DNA from: Gemmatimonadota bacterium
Lineage (GTDB): Bacteria; Gemmatimonadota; Gemmatimonadetes; Gemmatimonadales; GWC2-71-9
DNA: 64,000 nt
Assembly (NCBI GenBank): GCA_016713785.1
Contig: JADJOM010000003.1
Coordinates: 2,065,501-2,129,500 of the forward strand
Direction: 5' to 3'
A model generated the notes under the pieces. The model saw only the letters and a program-made list of their open reading frames with translations, did no database searches and was not told the origin of the DNA. Positions 51,650-59,938 of the stretch are shown here, piece after piece (the first letter of the stretch is position 1; every line of letters starts with the position of its first letter). A program made the translations under genes and the position numbers.

Positions 51650-52129
51650 ATGCCTCCTTCCCTTGAAGCCCCCGGCGCGCGCCTGGCCGGACTGTGGGCG
51701 CGGCTGTCCCCGCTGCCCGGCGGCACCTGGCTGTTCAGCCGGGTGCTCGGCTGGATGGTCCCGTACACCGGCTCCATCGGCGCCCACGTCGTGACGCTCG
51801 GGCCGGGCCACGCGCGGGTGGTGCTCCGGGACCGCCGCGCGGTGCGCAATCACCTGCGCTCGGTGCACGCGATCGCGCTGGTGAACCTGGCGGAGGTCGC
51901 CAGCGGACTGGCCATGCTGGTGGGACTCCCCCCAGGGGTCCGCGGGATCGTCACCCGCCTCGGCATCGAGTACTTCAAGAAGGCGCGCGGCACCCTGACG
52001 GCCGAGTCGCGGGTGACCATACCAGTGGTCACCGAGCCGACCGACTACGAGGTCACCGCGCTCATCACCGACACCGCCGGCGAAGTGGTGGCGCGCGCCA
52101 CGGTGCACTGGCGCCTCGCGCCGGTATGA
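51650..52129 (+). CDS. DUF4442 hotdog-fold protein
   Basis: A 159-aa protein of the DUF4442 family: VPYTGSIGAHVVTLGPGHARVVLRDRR and HLRSVHAIALVNLAEVASGLAM, then the beta-rich YFKKARGTLTAESRVTIP. These proteins adopt a hotdog thioesterase fold and may act on acyl-CoA or acyl-ACP, but few have been tested. No signal peptide is present. The stop overlaps the ATG of the nitronate monooxygenase (ATGA). A GATATT element sits just before its start. Confidence 0.9.
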   Translation: MPPSLEAPGARLAGLWARLSPLPGGTWLFSRVLGWMVPYTGSIGAHVVTLGPGHARVVLRDRRAVRNHLRSVHAIALVNLAEVASGLAMLVGLPPGVRGIVTRLGIEYFKKARGTLTAESRVTIPVVTEPTDYEVTALITDTAGEVVARATVHWRLAPV

Positions 52130-53115
52130 GCCCCTCCCTGCTCGACACGCCGCTGGCGCGCCACGCCGGGATCGAGGTCCCGGTCATCTGCGGGGCGATG
52201 TATCCCTGCAGCAACCCCGAGCTGGTCGCCGCGGTGTCCGAGGCGGGCGGGATCGGGATCATCCAGCCCATCTCCCTCACCTACGTGCACGGCCACGACT
52301 TCCGCGAGGGGATCCGGCTGATCCGCCGGCTCACCAGCCGGCCGATCGGGATGAACGCGCTGATCGAGCAGTCGTCGAAGACCTACCACGAGCGGATGAC
52401 CCGCTGGATCGACATCGCGCTCGAGGAGGGGGTGCGGTTCTTCATCACCTCGCTCGGGAACCCGCGCTGGGTGGTGGACCGGGTGACCCCGGTGGGCGGC
52501 ATCGTCTATCACGACGTCACCGAGCGGAAGTGGGCGGAGAAGGGCCTCGCCGGTGGGGTCCACGGGCTCATCGCGGTGAACCGGCGGGCGGGCGGGCACG
52601 CCGGGAGCCGGACCGCGGAGGAGCTGCTCGAGGAGCTGGGCGGGCTCGGGGCGCCGCTGGTCTGCGCCGGGGGCATCGGCGACGAGCGCGACTTCGTGGC
52701 CACGCTGCGGATGGGCTACGCCGGCGCGCAGCTGGGCACCCGGTTCATCGCCACCACCGAGTGCCGCACCAGCGAGGCCTACAAGCAGGCGATCCTCGCG
52801 GCCGGCGAGGACGACATCGTCCACAGCGAGCGGATCACCGGGGTGCCGGTCGCGGTGATCCGCACGCCCTACATCGAGCGGATCGGGCTGCGCGCCGGGC
52901 CGGTGGCGCGGTGGATGCTCCGCCACCGCCGCACCAAGCACCTGATGCGCACCGTGTACGCGCTGCGCTCGCTGTGGCAGCTCAAGCGCGCCTCGCTGGA
53001 CGAATCGGGCGAGCAGGACTACTGGCAGGCGGGGAAGAGCGTGGCCACCATCGACCGGATCGAGCCGGCCGCCGACATCCTCCGGCGGTTCGCCGCGGCG
53101 GCCGGCGCCGGCTAG
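52126..53115 (+). CDS. Nitronate monooxygenase / 2-nitropropane dioxygenase family
   Basis: A 329-aa FMN enzyme of TIM-barrel fold. PVICGAMYPCSNPELVAAVSEAGGIGI is the N-terminal FMN block, RRAGGHAGSRT (about residues 151-161) includes the GGHAG phosphate-binding signature, and LVCAGGIGDERDFVATLRMGYAGAQLGTRF is the C-terminal loop. It oxidises alkyl nitronates or related anions with O2. The family also contains enoyl-ACP reductases (FabK-like), so lipid metabolism with the coupled DUF4442 protein is possible. It ends tail-to-tail with the ammonia-lyase gene, overlapping by four bases (CTAG). Confidence 0.9.
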   Translation: MSPSLLDTPLARHAGIEVPVICGAMYPCSNPELVAAVSEAGGIGIIQPISLTYVHGHDFREGIRLIRRLTSRPIGMNALIEQSSKTYHERMTRWIDIALEEGVRFFITSLGNPRWVVDRVTPVGGIVYHDVTERKWAEKGLAGGVHGLIAVNRRAGGHAGSRTAEELLEELGGLGAPLVCAGGIGDERDFVATLRMGYAGAQLGTRFIATTECRTSEAYKQAILAAGEDDIVHSERITGVPVAVIRTPYIERIGLRAGPVARWMLRHRRTKHLMRTVYALRSLWQLKRASLDESGEQDYWQAGKSVATIDRIEPAADILRRFAAAAGAG

Positions 53116-54275
53116 CGCGGCATCGGCGGGGCGTGGCCCACGATCCGCTCCCAGCTCGCCGGGTCCGTGGCGCCCTCCGTGTTGAGCAGCAGGACCCGGC
53201 TCCCGCCGGAGAGGCCGAGGGCCGCGCGTGCCGCCGCGTGGCGCGGCGCCATCAGTTCCATGAGCCCCGCCAGCCCGGCGGCGCCGGACTCCCCCGCCAC
53301 CACTCCGAGCCCGGCCAGCGTCCGCATGGCCTCCGCCGCCTGCGCGTCCTCCACCGCCACGAAGGCGTCGACGCCGTCCCGCAGGTCGGGCCAGGCGGCC
53401 GTGGAAGGGGTGCCGCAATTGAGCCCCGCCATGATCGAGGCGTCGGCCCCCGCCTCGAGCAGCACGGGTGCCCCGGCGGCAATCGAGCGCAGCGCGCAGG
53501 CGGCGCCCGTCGGCTCCACCGCGAGCAGCAGGGGGAGCTGCCCCAGCCCCTGGCGGCGGAAGTGCCGCACCACCGCGCTCGCGAGCGTCCCCACCCCCAC
53601 CTGCACCAGCACCACGTCGGGCGGGCCTTCGCCCGCCGCGTCGAGCGCCTCGTCCACCTCGGCGAAGATGGTCTCGTAGCCCTCCGCCACCCAGGCCGGC
53701 ACCTCCTCGTACCCAGGCCACCCATGATCCTGGATCAGCAGGCAGTCCGTCCCGGTCGCGGCCTCCGCCGCGCGTGCCACCGCGGCGTCGTACGTCCCCG
53801 CCACCTCGATCACCTCCGCCCCCTCGCCGCGGATCCCCGCGAGGCGCGCGGGCGCGGAACCCTGTGGCAGGTACACCCGGGCGGGCCACCCGAGCCAGCG
53901 GGCCACCCGGGCCACCCCCCGGCCGTGGTTGCCGTCGGTGGCCGTGATGAGCCGCAGCGGCGGCATCCCGGCGATGCGAGCCCGGAGCTCCTCGACGTCG
54001 CGCCACGGCTCGGGTGCGGTACCCAGCCGCGCCGCGAGCGTGCGGTAGGTGGCCCAGGCGGCGCCCAGCACCTTGTACGCCGGCAGGCCAAGGCGGCTCG
54101 ATTCGTCCTTGAGCCAGACCGCCCCCAGCCCGAAACGCGCGGCCACCGGCGCGAGCGACCGCAGCGGGGTTGGTGCGTAGCCAGGCAGCCGGCGGTGCAC
54201 GCCGCGGGGAGCGGTGTCGGGTTCCGGGTAGCGCAGCGCGGGGCGCCTGAGGGGATTGCGCAGCAGCTCACTCAT
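53112..54275 (-). CDS. Diaminopropionate ammonia-lyase-like PLP enzyme
   Basis: A 387-aa fold-type II PLP enzyme. The PLP lysine is in SRLGLPAYKVLGAAWA (Lys about 69), the phosphate-binding loop resembles ATDGNHGRGVARVARWLG (about 118-135), and GESGAAGLAGL is a C-terminal motif. The early SRLGLPAYK order matches diaminopropionate ammonia-lyase (DpaL), which deaminates 2,3-diaminopropionate to pyruvate, rather than threonine dehydratase. Substrate assignment is tentative. ATG 54275 is used since an upstream TTG adds only six residues without improved signals. Confidence 0.85.
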   Translation of the reverse strand: MSELLRNPLRRPALRYPEPDTAPRGVHRRLPGYAPTPLRSLAPVAARFGLGAVWLKDESSRLGLPAYKVLGAAWATYRTLAARLGTAPEPWRDVEELRARIAGMPPLRLITATDGNHGRGVARVARWLGWPARVYLPQGSAPARLAGIRGEGAEVIEVAGTYDAAVARAAEAATGTDCLLIQDHGWPGYEEVPAWVAEGYETIFAEVDEALDAAGEGPPDVVLVQVGVGTLASAVVRHFRRQGLGQLPLLLAVEPTGAACALRSIAAGAPVLLEAGADASIMAGLNCGTPSTAAWPDLRDGVDAFVAVEDAQAAEAMRTLAGLGVVAGESGAAGLAGLMELMAPRHAAARAALGLSGGSRVLLLNTEGATDPASWERIVGHAPPMPR

Positions 54276-54397
54276 GGTGACCTGAGTCTCCAATTTCTGG
54301 TCGGCCTGATACCGGTCAGCCCGTCGAGCCGCGCAGCGGCCCCGCAGAATACCGCACCGGTGGGCGTGGGGCTGGGTCGGCGTGTGTCATGCAAGCT

Positions 54398-54410
54398 GTT
54401 GTTGCACAAC
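54398..54410. repeat. Short dyad GTTGT-N3-ACAAC
   Basis: GTTGT (54398-54402) and ACAAC (54406-54410) flank TGC in a locally AT-richer patch upstream of the 54496 gene. The 54276-54495 gap holds no gene and I cannot place a promoter with confidence. Confidence 0.4.
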
Positions 54411-54495
54411 GAGATGAAGTATGGGCCCAACTGTTGCTTTAAGGAAGCGCAATCAGCAGGGCTTTGCAACGACTCGGGGTGCGGAGGCGGGTGCC

Positions 54496-56589
54496 ATGTA
54501 TCGGATCCGGTCAGCTTCAGGGAGCGAAGCGGTCTACAACTCGCTCGAGGAGTTCCACGCGGCGGTCCGTCGCGGGGAGGTCGACGCCGAGGACGAAATC
54601 TTCCATACCCGGGCCAACCGCTGGCTCGACGTGAAGAGTCACCCGCACTACCGGAGCGCGGTGGGCTGGAACGGCTCGGGGGAGCCGTCGCTGCCGCCGG
54701 CGCCGCCGGTGGCTGCCCATCCGCCCGCGCCCGCGCCGCGCGTCGCGCCGGCCCCGCAGGCCGCGGAGGCGCGGGCGCAGGCTGCCGAGCCGGCGCGTCC
54801 CGCGGCCACCGCCCAGCAGACCGTCCTCCGGCCGCAGCTGGTGGCCGACCGGCCCCCCGTCACGGCCGCGGCGACTCCGGCTGCGGCGCCGCCCGCGGCT
54901 CCTGGCCCGCCGCGCAAGAGCCGGGAGCTCGCGTTTATCGACCTCGGTGAGCCGGCGCCGCCCAAGAAGCAGAACGTGACGATCGTCGAGGCGCAGAAGC
55001 CGGCGCCCAAGCCGACGCCCGCCCCGCAGCATCCGCAGCACGGCACCGAGATCCAGTTCCTGGTGATGGATGGTGGCATCGAGTCGCCGGTGCGGAACTC
55101 CGCCGGGCACCGGACCGTGGCCGAGGATCTCGACCTGCTGTTCGATGCACCGCTGCCCGCGGCGAGCAACGTGGCCGTCGCCCCGCCGCCGGCTCCGCCC
55201 GCCCCGCCCAAGGTCGAGACTACGGTGCGTCCGGCCGCCTCTGCCCCCGTGGCCGAACCGCCCCGGCCGGAGCCGCCGAAGCCCGCACCCGCCCCGGCGC
55301 CGCAGCCCAGGGCCTCCTCACCGAGGCTCGAGGTGGTGAAGCCGGCGCCGAAACCCGCGCCCACGGCGGAGCAGGTCGAGACCGTCGCCCCCGTGGCCCA
55401 GCCCAAGGCGGAGCCGGTAGCGCCCACACCGGAGCCCGCCCGCGCCTCCGCACCTCGGCTCGAGGCCCTGAAGACCTCCGCGCCCCGGCTCGCGACGCTC
55501 AAGCCGGCCGCGCCCGCGGCACCCGTCCCCCCGCCGCCTGCCGTGGCGGAGGTGGATCTCGACATTCCCGACGCCTCGCTGCTCACCGAGCCGGCGCTGG
55601 CGCCGGTCGCGCCCGCGGCGGCAGGTGGCGCACGGGCTCGCACCGGCATGCTCTACGGGGCCGGCGCCTTCGTGCTGGTGCTGGGCGTCGCCGTGGCGGC
55701 CTGGAAGCCCTGGGCCCGGGGCACGGGCGACACGCCCGCCCCCCCGCCGGTGACCCGCCCCGCGTCGAGTGCCCCCGCCGAGAGCGCCACCACGACCCCG
55801 CTGGTCGGGGCGCCGGCCGTGTCGGTGCCCCCCAGGCCGCTCGCCGGCAGCGCGGGCCGCACTCCTGCGGGCGCCGTCCCGACGCCCGACAGCGCGGTCG
55901 AGGAACCGAAGGACGAGATCATCGCCGCGGCGCGGCCCAACTTCCGGCCTGAGGTGGATGTCGGCGCCGCGAGCCTGTCGATCGGTGGGGACCTTCCCGC
56001 CGCCCAACCCGGCGCGGCGGCCGTGGCCCCGAGCGAACTGGCGCGGCGGCTGGTGCGCGCGGAGTCGCAGTTGCAGGAGGAACTCACCGGCCGGCTCGGC
56101 GCCTTCCGGGACCTGCTTACCCCCGAGCGGCTCCGCACCGCGGATGGTGCCGCGCGTGCCCGCACCGCGTGGGGCGCCGGCGCCGACGCGCTCCGCCAGT
56201 ACCGCTCCCGCCTGGCGCGCCTGGGGCAGGCCTACGAGGACAGCGCGCTGACGTCGCAGCGGGCCCAGCGCTGGCCGGCGGAGGAACTGCGCGCCTGGTC
56301 GGCGCGCCAGACGGCCGCGGAGCCCGCCGAGGTGGCCCAGCTTACCGACTTGATGGTGGCCCAGGTGAGCGAAGGGCTCGACCTGCTGGCCGCGTCCGAC
56401 GGGCAGTACACGGTGAAGGGGGATCGCATCGCCTTCACCGCCACCGGCGCGGTGCCGCGCTACCTGAGCATCCGGACCTGGGTCGACCAGCGGATGGGCA
56501 CCTGGCGGGCGCAGCCGGAGAATGCCCGCCCCTACACGGTGACCGCGCTGCTGCGCGCGCTGGGCGAGGGCTTCCCCGCGGCGCAGTGA
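54496..56589 (+). CDS. Pro/Ala-rich single-pass membrane protein with N-terminal GYF-like domain
   Basis: A 697-aa protein. Residues 1-55 (YRIRSASGSEAVYNS, EEFHAAVRRGEVDAEDEIFH, RWLDVKSHPHYR) resemble a small GYF/DUF4339-like domain. Residues about 60-370 are a low-complexity Pro/Ala-rich stretch with repeated charged motifs, such as SAPRLE. One membrane helix (MLYGAGAFVLVLGVAVAAW) lies near residues 385-403. The last 170 residues form a helical domain containing ARRLVRAESQLQEELTGRLG. Arrangement suggests a cytoplasmic receptor domain, a long linker and a periplasmic helical domain. GGAGG lies 8-9 bases before ATG 54496, favouring it over ATG 54421. Function unknown. Confidence 0.8.
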   Translation: MYRIRSASGSEAVYNSLEEFHAAVRRGEVDAEDEIFHTRANRWLDVKSHPHYRSAVGWNGSGEPSLPPAPPVAAHPPAPAPRVAPAPQAAEARAQAAEPARPAATAQQTVLRPQLVADRPPVTAAATPAAAPPAAPGPPRKSRELAFIDLGEPAPPKKQNVTIVEAQKPAPKPTPAPQHPQHGTEIQFLVMDGGIESPVRNSAGHRTVAEDLDLLFDAPLPAASNVAVAPPPAPPAPPKVETTVRPAASAPVAEPPRPEPPKPAPAPAPQPRASSPRLEVVKPAPKPAPTAEQVETVAPVAQPKAEPVAPTPEPARASAPRLEALKTSAPRLATLKPAAPAAPVPPPPAVAEVDLDIPDASLLTEPALAPVAPAAAGGARARTGMLYGAGAFVLVLGVAVAAWKPWARGTGDTPAPPPVTRPASSAPAESATTTPLVGAPAVSVPPRPLAGSAGRTPAGAVPTPDSAVEEPKDEIIAAARPNFRPEVDVGAASLSIGGDLPAAQPGAAAVAPSELARRLVRAESQLQEELTGRLGAFRDLLTPERLRTADGAARARTAWGAGADALRQYRSRLARLGQAYEDSALTSQRAQRWPAEELRAWSARQTAAEPAEVAQLTDLMVAQVSEGLDLLAASDGQYTVKGDRIAFTATGAVPRYLSIRTWVDQRMGTWRAQPENARPYTVTALLRALGEGFPAAQ

Positions 56590-56595
56590 TCGCCC

Positions 56596-56633
56596 TTATC
56601 CACAGCTTTCCACAGCCCTCCACAGAATCCACA
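56596..56633 (+). promoter_or_regulatory. Cluster of four DnaA-box-like 9-mers
   Basis: TTATCCACA (56596-56604) is a perfect consensus DnaA box. CTTTCCACA (56606-56614), CCCTCCACA (56616-56624) and GAATCCACA (56625-56633) follow on the same strand at 9-10 base spacing, sharing TCCACA. There is no adjacent dnaA, dnaN or AT-rich unwinding region. Confidence 0.6.
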
Positions 56634-56641
56634 ACTTCGCT

Positions 56642-56672
56642 CCGTCAAGTCGCGCACCGCGCGGCTTGACGG
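56642..56672. repeat. Inverted repeat CCGTCAAG / CTTGACGG upstream of the receiver gene
   Basis: CCGTCAAG (56642-56649) and CTTGACGG (56665-56672) are perfect inverted arms around a GC-rich 15-base core. The right arm contains TTGACG, which may be the -35 box of the receiver gene at 56733, with CAACTT 17 bases on as a poor -10. Confidence 0.5.
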
Positions 56673-56732
56673 CGATTCTGTCGCGCGACAACTTGGGCCC
56701 TCCTCGCGATTCACCCTGACTCCGCCCTGCCC

Positions 56733-57197
56733 ATGCCTGCGTCGCTCGACGAACTCATCGCCGCCTTCCGCTGCACCTTCTTCCCGGTGCAGGTGCTCGT
56801 CGTGGACGACGACGTCACCGCCCGCGCCGCGATGCGCCGCGTGCTGGAGCGCGCCGGCTTCAGCGTGATCGTCGCGGAGCACGGCGAGGATGCGCTGCGG
56901 CTGCTCGAGGGCACCCACATCCCGGTGGACCTGCTGGTCACCGACGTCCAGATGCCCGGGATCCAGGGCGGGCAGCTGGCGGCGCGGGTGCGTGAGACCT
57001 GGCCCGAGCTCCCGGTGCTGTTCGTCTCCGGGGAGCCGCGCAACGCGCGCCTGGCTGTCGAGACACCCGGCCCCACCCGGTTCCTCGCCAAGCCGTTCCT
57101 TCCGGCGGAACTCCTGGGCCTGGTCCAGGCCGTCCTCGACCTCCCGGCGCCGGACGGCGTCGGCATCCTCGGCCCGGCGCTCGAACTCGGGGCCTGA
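56733..57197 (+). CDS. Single-domain response regulator (CheY/receiver)
   Basis: A 154-aa protein that is a receiver domain only. VQVLVVDDDVTARAAMRRVLE starts at about residue 19 (acidic pair Asp25-Asp26), the phospho-acceptor is in LLVTDVQMPGIQGGQL (Asp about 71), and the conserved Lys is in FLAKPFLPAEL (about 121). No DNA-binding or enzymatic output domain follows, so it must act by protein interaction, perhaps with a hybrid kinase such as that at 19949-23173. The gap upstream holds a DnaA-box cluster and an inverted repeat. A strong terminator follows. Confidence 0.9.
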   Translation: MPASLDELIAAFRCTFFPVQVLVVDDDVTARAAMRRVLERAGFSVIVAEHGEDALRLLEGTHIPVDLLVTDVQMPGIQGGQLAARVRETWPELPVLFVSGEPRNARLAVETPGPTRFLAKPFLPAELLGLVQAVLDLPAPDGVGILGPALELGA

Positions 57198-57217
57198 GCG
57201 ACGCCGCCGGCGCGCGC

Positions 57218-57259
57218 AACGCCAGAGGGGCACCCGCGGACGGGTGCCCCTCTGGCGTT
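57218..57259. terminator. Bidirectional Rho-independent terminator
   Basis: A 19-bp inverted repeat, with the arms at 57218-57236 and 57241-57259, encloses a CGGA loop and ends in TTT. It separates the receiver gene from the convergent G8-protein gene. Confidence 0.9.
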
Positions 57260-57277
57260 TCGGGCGGCACGGGCGCG

Positions 57278-59656
57278 TCAGGGCTTCACGAACAGCGTCG
57301 CCCAGTCCCGGTCGGCCATGACCACCAGCTTGAGGTGGAGCCGCCCGGTGGCGCCATCATAGAAGAACTTGTCGCCGGCCGAGGCGAGGAGCTCCGCGAG
57401 GGAGCCCGCGGCGGACATCGGGTTCCCCGCCCAGTAGTCGCGGATCACCTGGCCGGGAGCCGCCGCATAGGGCAGCGACAGGGTCACCGCGTCACCGGCC
57501 TGCGCGTTGTCCAGGTAGAACCGCGGCTGCGCGGGCGTGGCCGCCGACCAGGTCACCGCGTAGCCACGCGCCGGGAGCACCGAGAGGGCGGCGTGGTCGG
57601 TGCCGTTGCCGGTGCCGCTCAGGTCGAGCGCCACGGCGTCGTCCCGCGTGACGGTGAGCGGCGCCACCGGCTCCGACGCCCCGCTTCCCACCGAGAGCTT
57701 GGCAAAGCGGCTGGTGCAGACGTGCGCGTTCCAGGCGGCCTGGAAGGCGCAGCCCGGGGAGAGCAGGATCGGGGTGTTCGCGACCACCCACCGCCCCGCG
57801 TTGCCGGTCACCGCCCCGTCCTGGTCCAGGAAGACGGCCGACTTGTCGCCGTCCTTGTCGGCGTGCGGGTTCTCCAGGAACACCGGCGTGGCGTTCACGA
57901 ACGTCATCCCCCCCGCGTAGTTGCGCGGGTTGATCGGGAAGGCGTTGGTCCGGTTGTAGCCGAGCGCGCTCGCCGGCACGGTGGTGGCGGCGGTGTAATT
58001 GATGAAGGTGACCTGGTCGGCCCACACCCGGCCGTCGTAGAACTCGTAGCCGCGCAGGTAGCTGCCGGAGGGCAGCTGGGCGATCGCGCCGGACTGGCCG
58101 ATGAACGTGCTGCTGGTCACCGAGGTCTCGTACGCCGCGAAGGTGGCGCCGATGGCGTTGTCGGCCAGCAGTGCGTGGGAAAGGCGGAGGTAGGTGCCCC
58201 GGAGCCAGACGGCGCGGAAGTAGTGCTTGTAAGCGCGGAACCCGGTGAAGTCGGCCAGCACCGGCGCGGAGTTCGGGTCAGAGGGGACCGCCCGCGGCTC
58301 GTAGTTGGTGACCTCGGTGGTGCCATCGGGCAGAGGCCCGTCATCCACGAAGAGCCCACCGTTGTGGTTGGAGTGCGCCACGTTGCCCGAGAACTCGCGC
58401 AGCGGCGTGGTGCGGGGGAGGTCGGGCTGCCCGGTGGAGAGCCCGGTGGGCGACGCCGGGAAGGCGCACCAGAACCCGAACCCGGCCGACCCCGCCGCGA
58501 CGTTGTCGCGGATGGTGTTGTCGGGGTTGGTGATCCAGAAGGTGGCCGGGGTGGCGTCCGAGGCGAGCAGGCGATCGGCGCCCTGCGGCACCCGGCTGGT
58601 GAGGCCGAGATTGCCTTCGATCAGGTTGCCGCTCTCGCCGCCGTCCTCGAGGAAATAGCCGTGCCCGGTATGGTCGTAGCAGACGTTGTCCTGCACCGCC
58701 GCGTTGTCGCTGCCGTGGACGGTCACGCAGCGGCTGAAGGTGCGCCAGACCGAGCTGTTCCGCAGGTACTGGCCGGTGACGTCCCCGGCCATGTGCCAGT
58801 GCATCGGGTAGCGCGCCAGGTTGCCCCGCTGGCCCATCTGGAAGAGCTCGACGCCCTCCACATGCGCCGTGGCGCCGGACAGCACGATGATGTGCCCCCC
58901 GAAGCCCGGCGTCGCGCCGGTGTCGCCCTGGATGGTGATGTTCCGGCTCAGGAGCCCCACCTCCGCCCGTTCGTCGAGCGACACCCCGCTCACCGTGAGC
59001 ACCTCGCCGAAGTGCTCCCGGGCCAGCGGCGCCGCCAGGGTGAGGGTCCGGCCGCTGACGGCCGCGATCACCGCCTCTTCCGCGCGGCTCTGGTTGTAGT
59101 CGCTCGAGGCGAGCACGATCCGGTCGCCGACCCGCCAGCCGGGGTTCCGCACCAGCGTCACGCTGGTGGCGCCCTGGGGCGCGGTGCCATCGAGGTGGGT
59201 CCACCCCCCGCGCGTCTCGCCATGCAGCTCCAGCCGCCCGGACACGCCGATCATCTTGTTCCCGACGCCACTCACGTCCGGGTTGCCGGCGGTGCCGGTC
59301 AGGGTGATGAGCGCGCGGTGGGTATAGGGGTTCTGCTCGCTGCCGGCGGTGAAGCTGCCGTTGACCAGGATCCAGCCGGCCGTGAGCGCCACGTCGTTCG
59401 TGCCGAGCGCCAGGTCGCCGTTGACGGTGAGGCTGTGCAGCGCCGGGGGGCTCTGGTCCAGTTCCACCGCCAGGCCAACGGGGATCACCACCGAATCGCC
59501 GGCCGCGGGGACCTGCCCCGAGGGCCAGGTGGCCGGATCGGACCAGGCCTTGAGGTCACCGACCGGCGGCCCGCCGCCCGGCCCGGTGGACTCGGCGGCG
59601 CAGCCCATCACCAGCAGGCTGAATGCAATGGCGAAGCGACCGGGGAGCTGTCGCAT
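57278..59656 (-). CDS. G8-domain lipoprotein with right-handed beta-helix (CEMIP/TMEM2-like architecture)
   Basis: A 792-aa lipoprotein, signal AIAFSLLVMGC with Cys19. A G8 domain (eight conserved Gly, about residues 35-150: WSDPATWPSGQVPAAGDSV, ALHSLTVNGDLALG) is followed by a long beta-helix region with DDGTTEV-like turns and parallel-repeat signature (YDHTGHGYFLEDGGESGN, NHNGGLFVDDG). The order G8 then beta-helix resembles human CEMIP and TMEM2, which bind or degrade hyaluronan. Polysaccharide binding or lysis is inferred, not shown. The upstream gap has a dyad and a CRP-like site. Confidence 0.85.
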   Translation of the reverse strand: MRQLPGRFAIAFSLLVMGCAAESTGPGGGPPVGDLKAWSDPATWPSGQVPAAGDSVVIPVGLAVELDQSPPALHSLTVNGDLALGTNDVALTAGWILVNGSFTAGSEQNPYTHRALITLTGTAGNPDVSGVGNKMIGVSGRLELHGETRGGWTHLDGTAPQGATSVTLVRNPGWRVGDRIVLASSDYNQSRAEEAVIAAVSGRTLTLAAPLAREHFGEVLTVSGVSLDERAEVGLLSRNITIQGDTGATPGFGGHIIVLSGATAHVEGVELFQMGQRGNLARYPMHWHMAGDVTGQYLRNSSVWRTFSRCVTVHGSDNAAVQDNVCYDHTGHGYFLEDGGESGNLIEGNLGLTSRVPQGADRLLASDATPATFWITNPDNTIRDNVAAGSAGFGFWCAFPASPTGLSTGQPDLPRTTPLREFSGNVAHSNHNGGLFVDDGPLPDGTTEVTNYEPRAVPSDPNSAPVLADFTGFRAYKHYFRAVWLRGTYLRLSHALLADNAIGATFAAYETSVTSSTFIGQSGAIAQLPSGSYLRGYEFYDGRVWADQVTFINYTAATTVPASALGYNRTNAFPINPRNYAGGMTFVNATPVFLENPHADKDGDKSAVFLDQDGAVTGNAGRWVVANTPILLSPGCAFQAAWNAHVCTSRFAKLSVGSGASEPVAPLTVTRDDAVALDLSGTGNGTDHAALSVLPARGYAVTWSAATPAQPRFYLDNAQAGDAVTLSLPYAAAPGQVIRDYWAGNPMSAAGSLAELLASAGDKFFYDGATGRLHLKLVVMADRDWATLFVKP

Positions 59657-59750
59657 TTCGGGGGACCCTCAATGATCGGGGAGCGGGACGGCCGGGACTC
59701 GGGCAATCATCGGCGCCCGGGGGCCGCGGCACAATCCGGAGGAACTGGTC

Positions 59751-59771
59751 GGTGTCAGATCCCATGACACC
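59751..59771. promoter_or_regulatory. Operator-like dyad GGTGTCA-N7-TGACACC
   Basis: Perfect 7-bp arms (59751-59757 and 59765-59771) enclose seven bases. On the minus strand it lies just downstream of the predicted transcription start (about 59772) of the G8-protein gene, a typical repressor position. Confidence 0.55.
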
Positions 59772-59778
59772 CTTCTGC

Positions 59779-59821
59779 AGGATAGCACTGCTGGTCGCCC
59801 CGCCCGCGTGACCCGCATCAC
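59779..59821 (-). promoter_or_regulatory. Predicted CRP-dependent promoter of the G8-protein gene
   Basis: TATCCT (59784-59779, minus strand) is the -10 element. No -35 match is present. GTGACCCGCATCAC (59808-59821) has the CRP core spacing GTGA-N6-TCAC, centred about 42 bases upstream of the predicted start, the class II activator position. The same site is about 120 bases upstream of the pseudokinase ATG. Confidence 0.5.
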
Positions 59822-59938
59822 CCAGGGACGCTGGCGTTCACCCCGCCCGTGCGGTGGCCCACGCGTTGCCAGTCTTTCACGTACGCCCGGGATCGCCAGC
59901 GCAGCGCCGCGCATCCCGCGCCTCTCACGGGGAATTGC

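Noticed and set aside
56590..56732. The main chromosomal origin
   Set aside because: There is a DnaA-box-like array, but no AT-rich unwinding region and no dnaA, dnaN or other replication genes, so oriC is not claimed.
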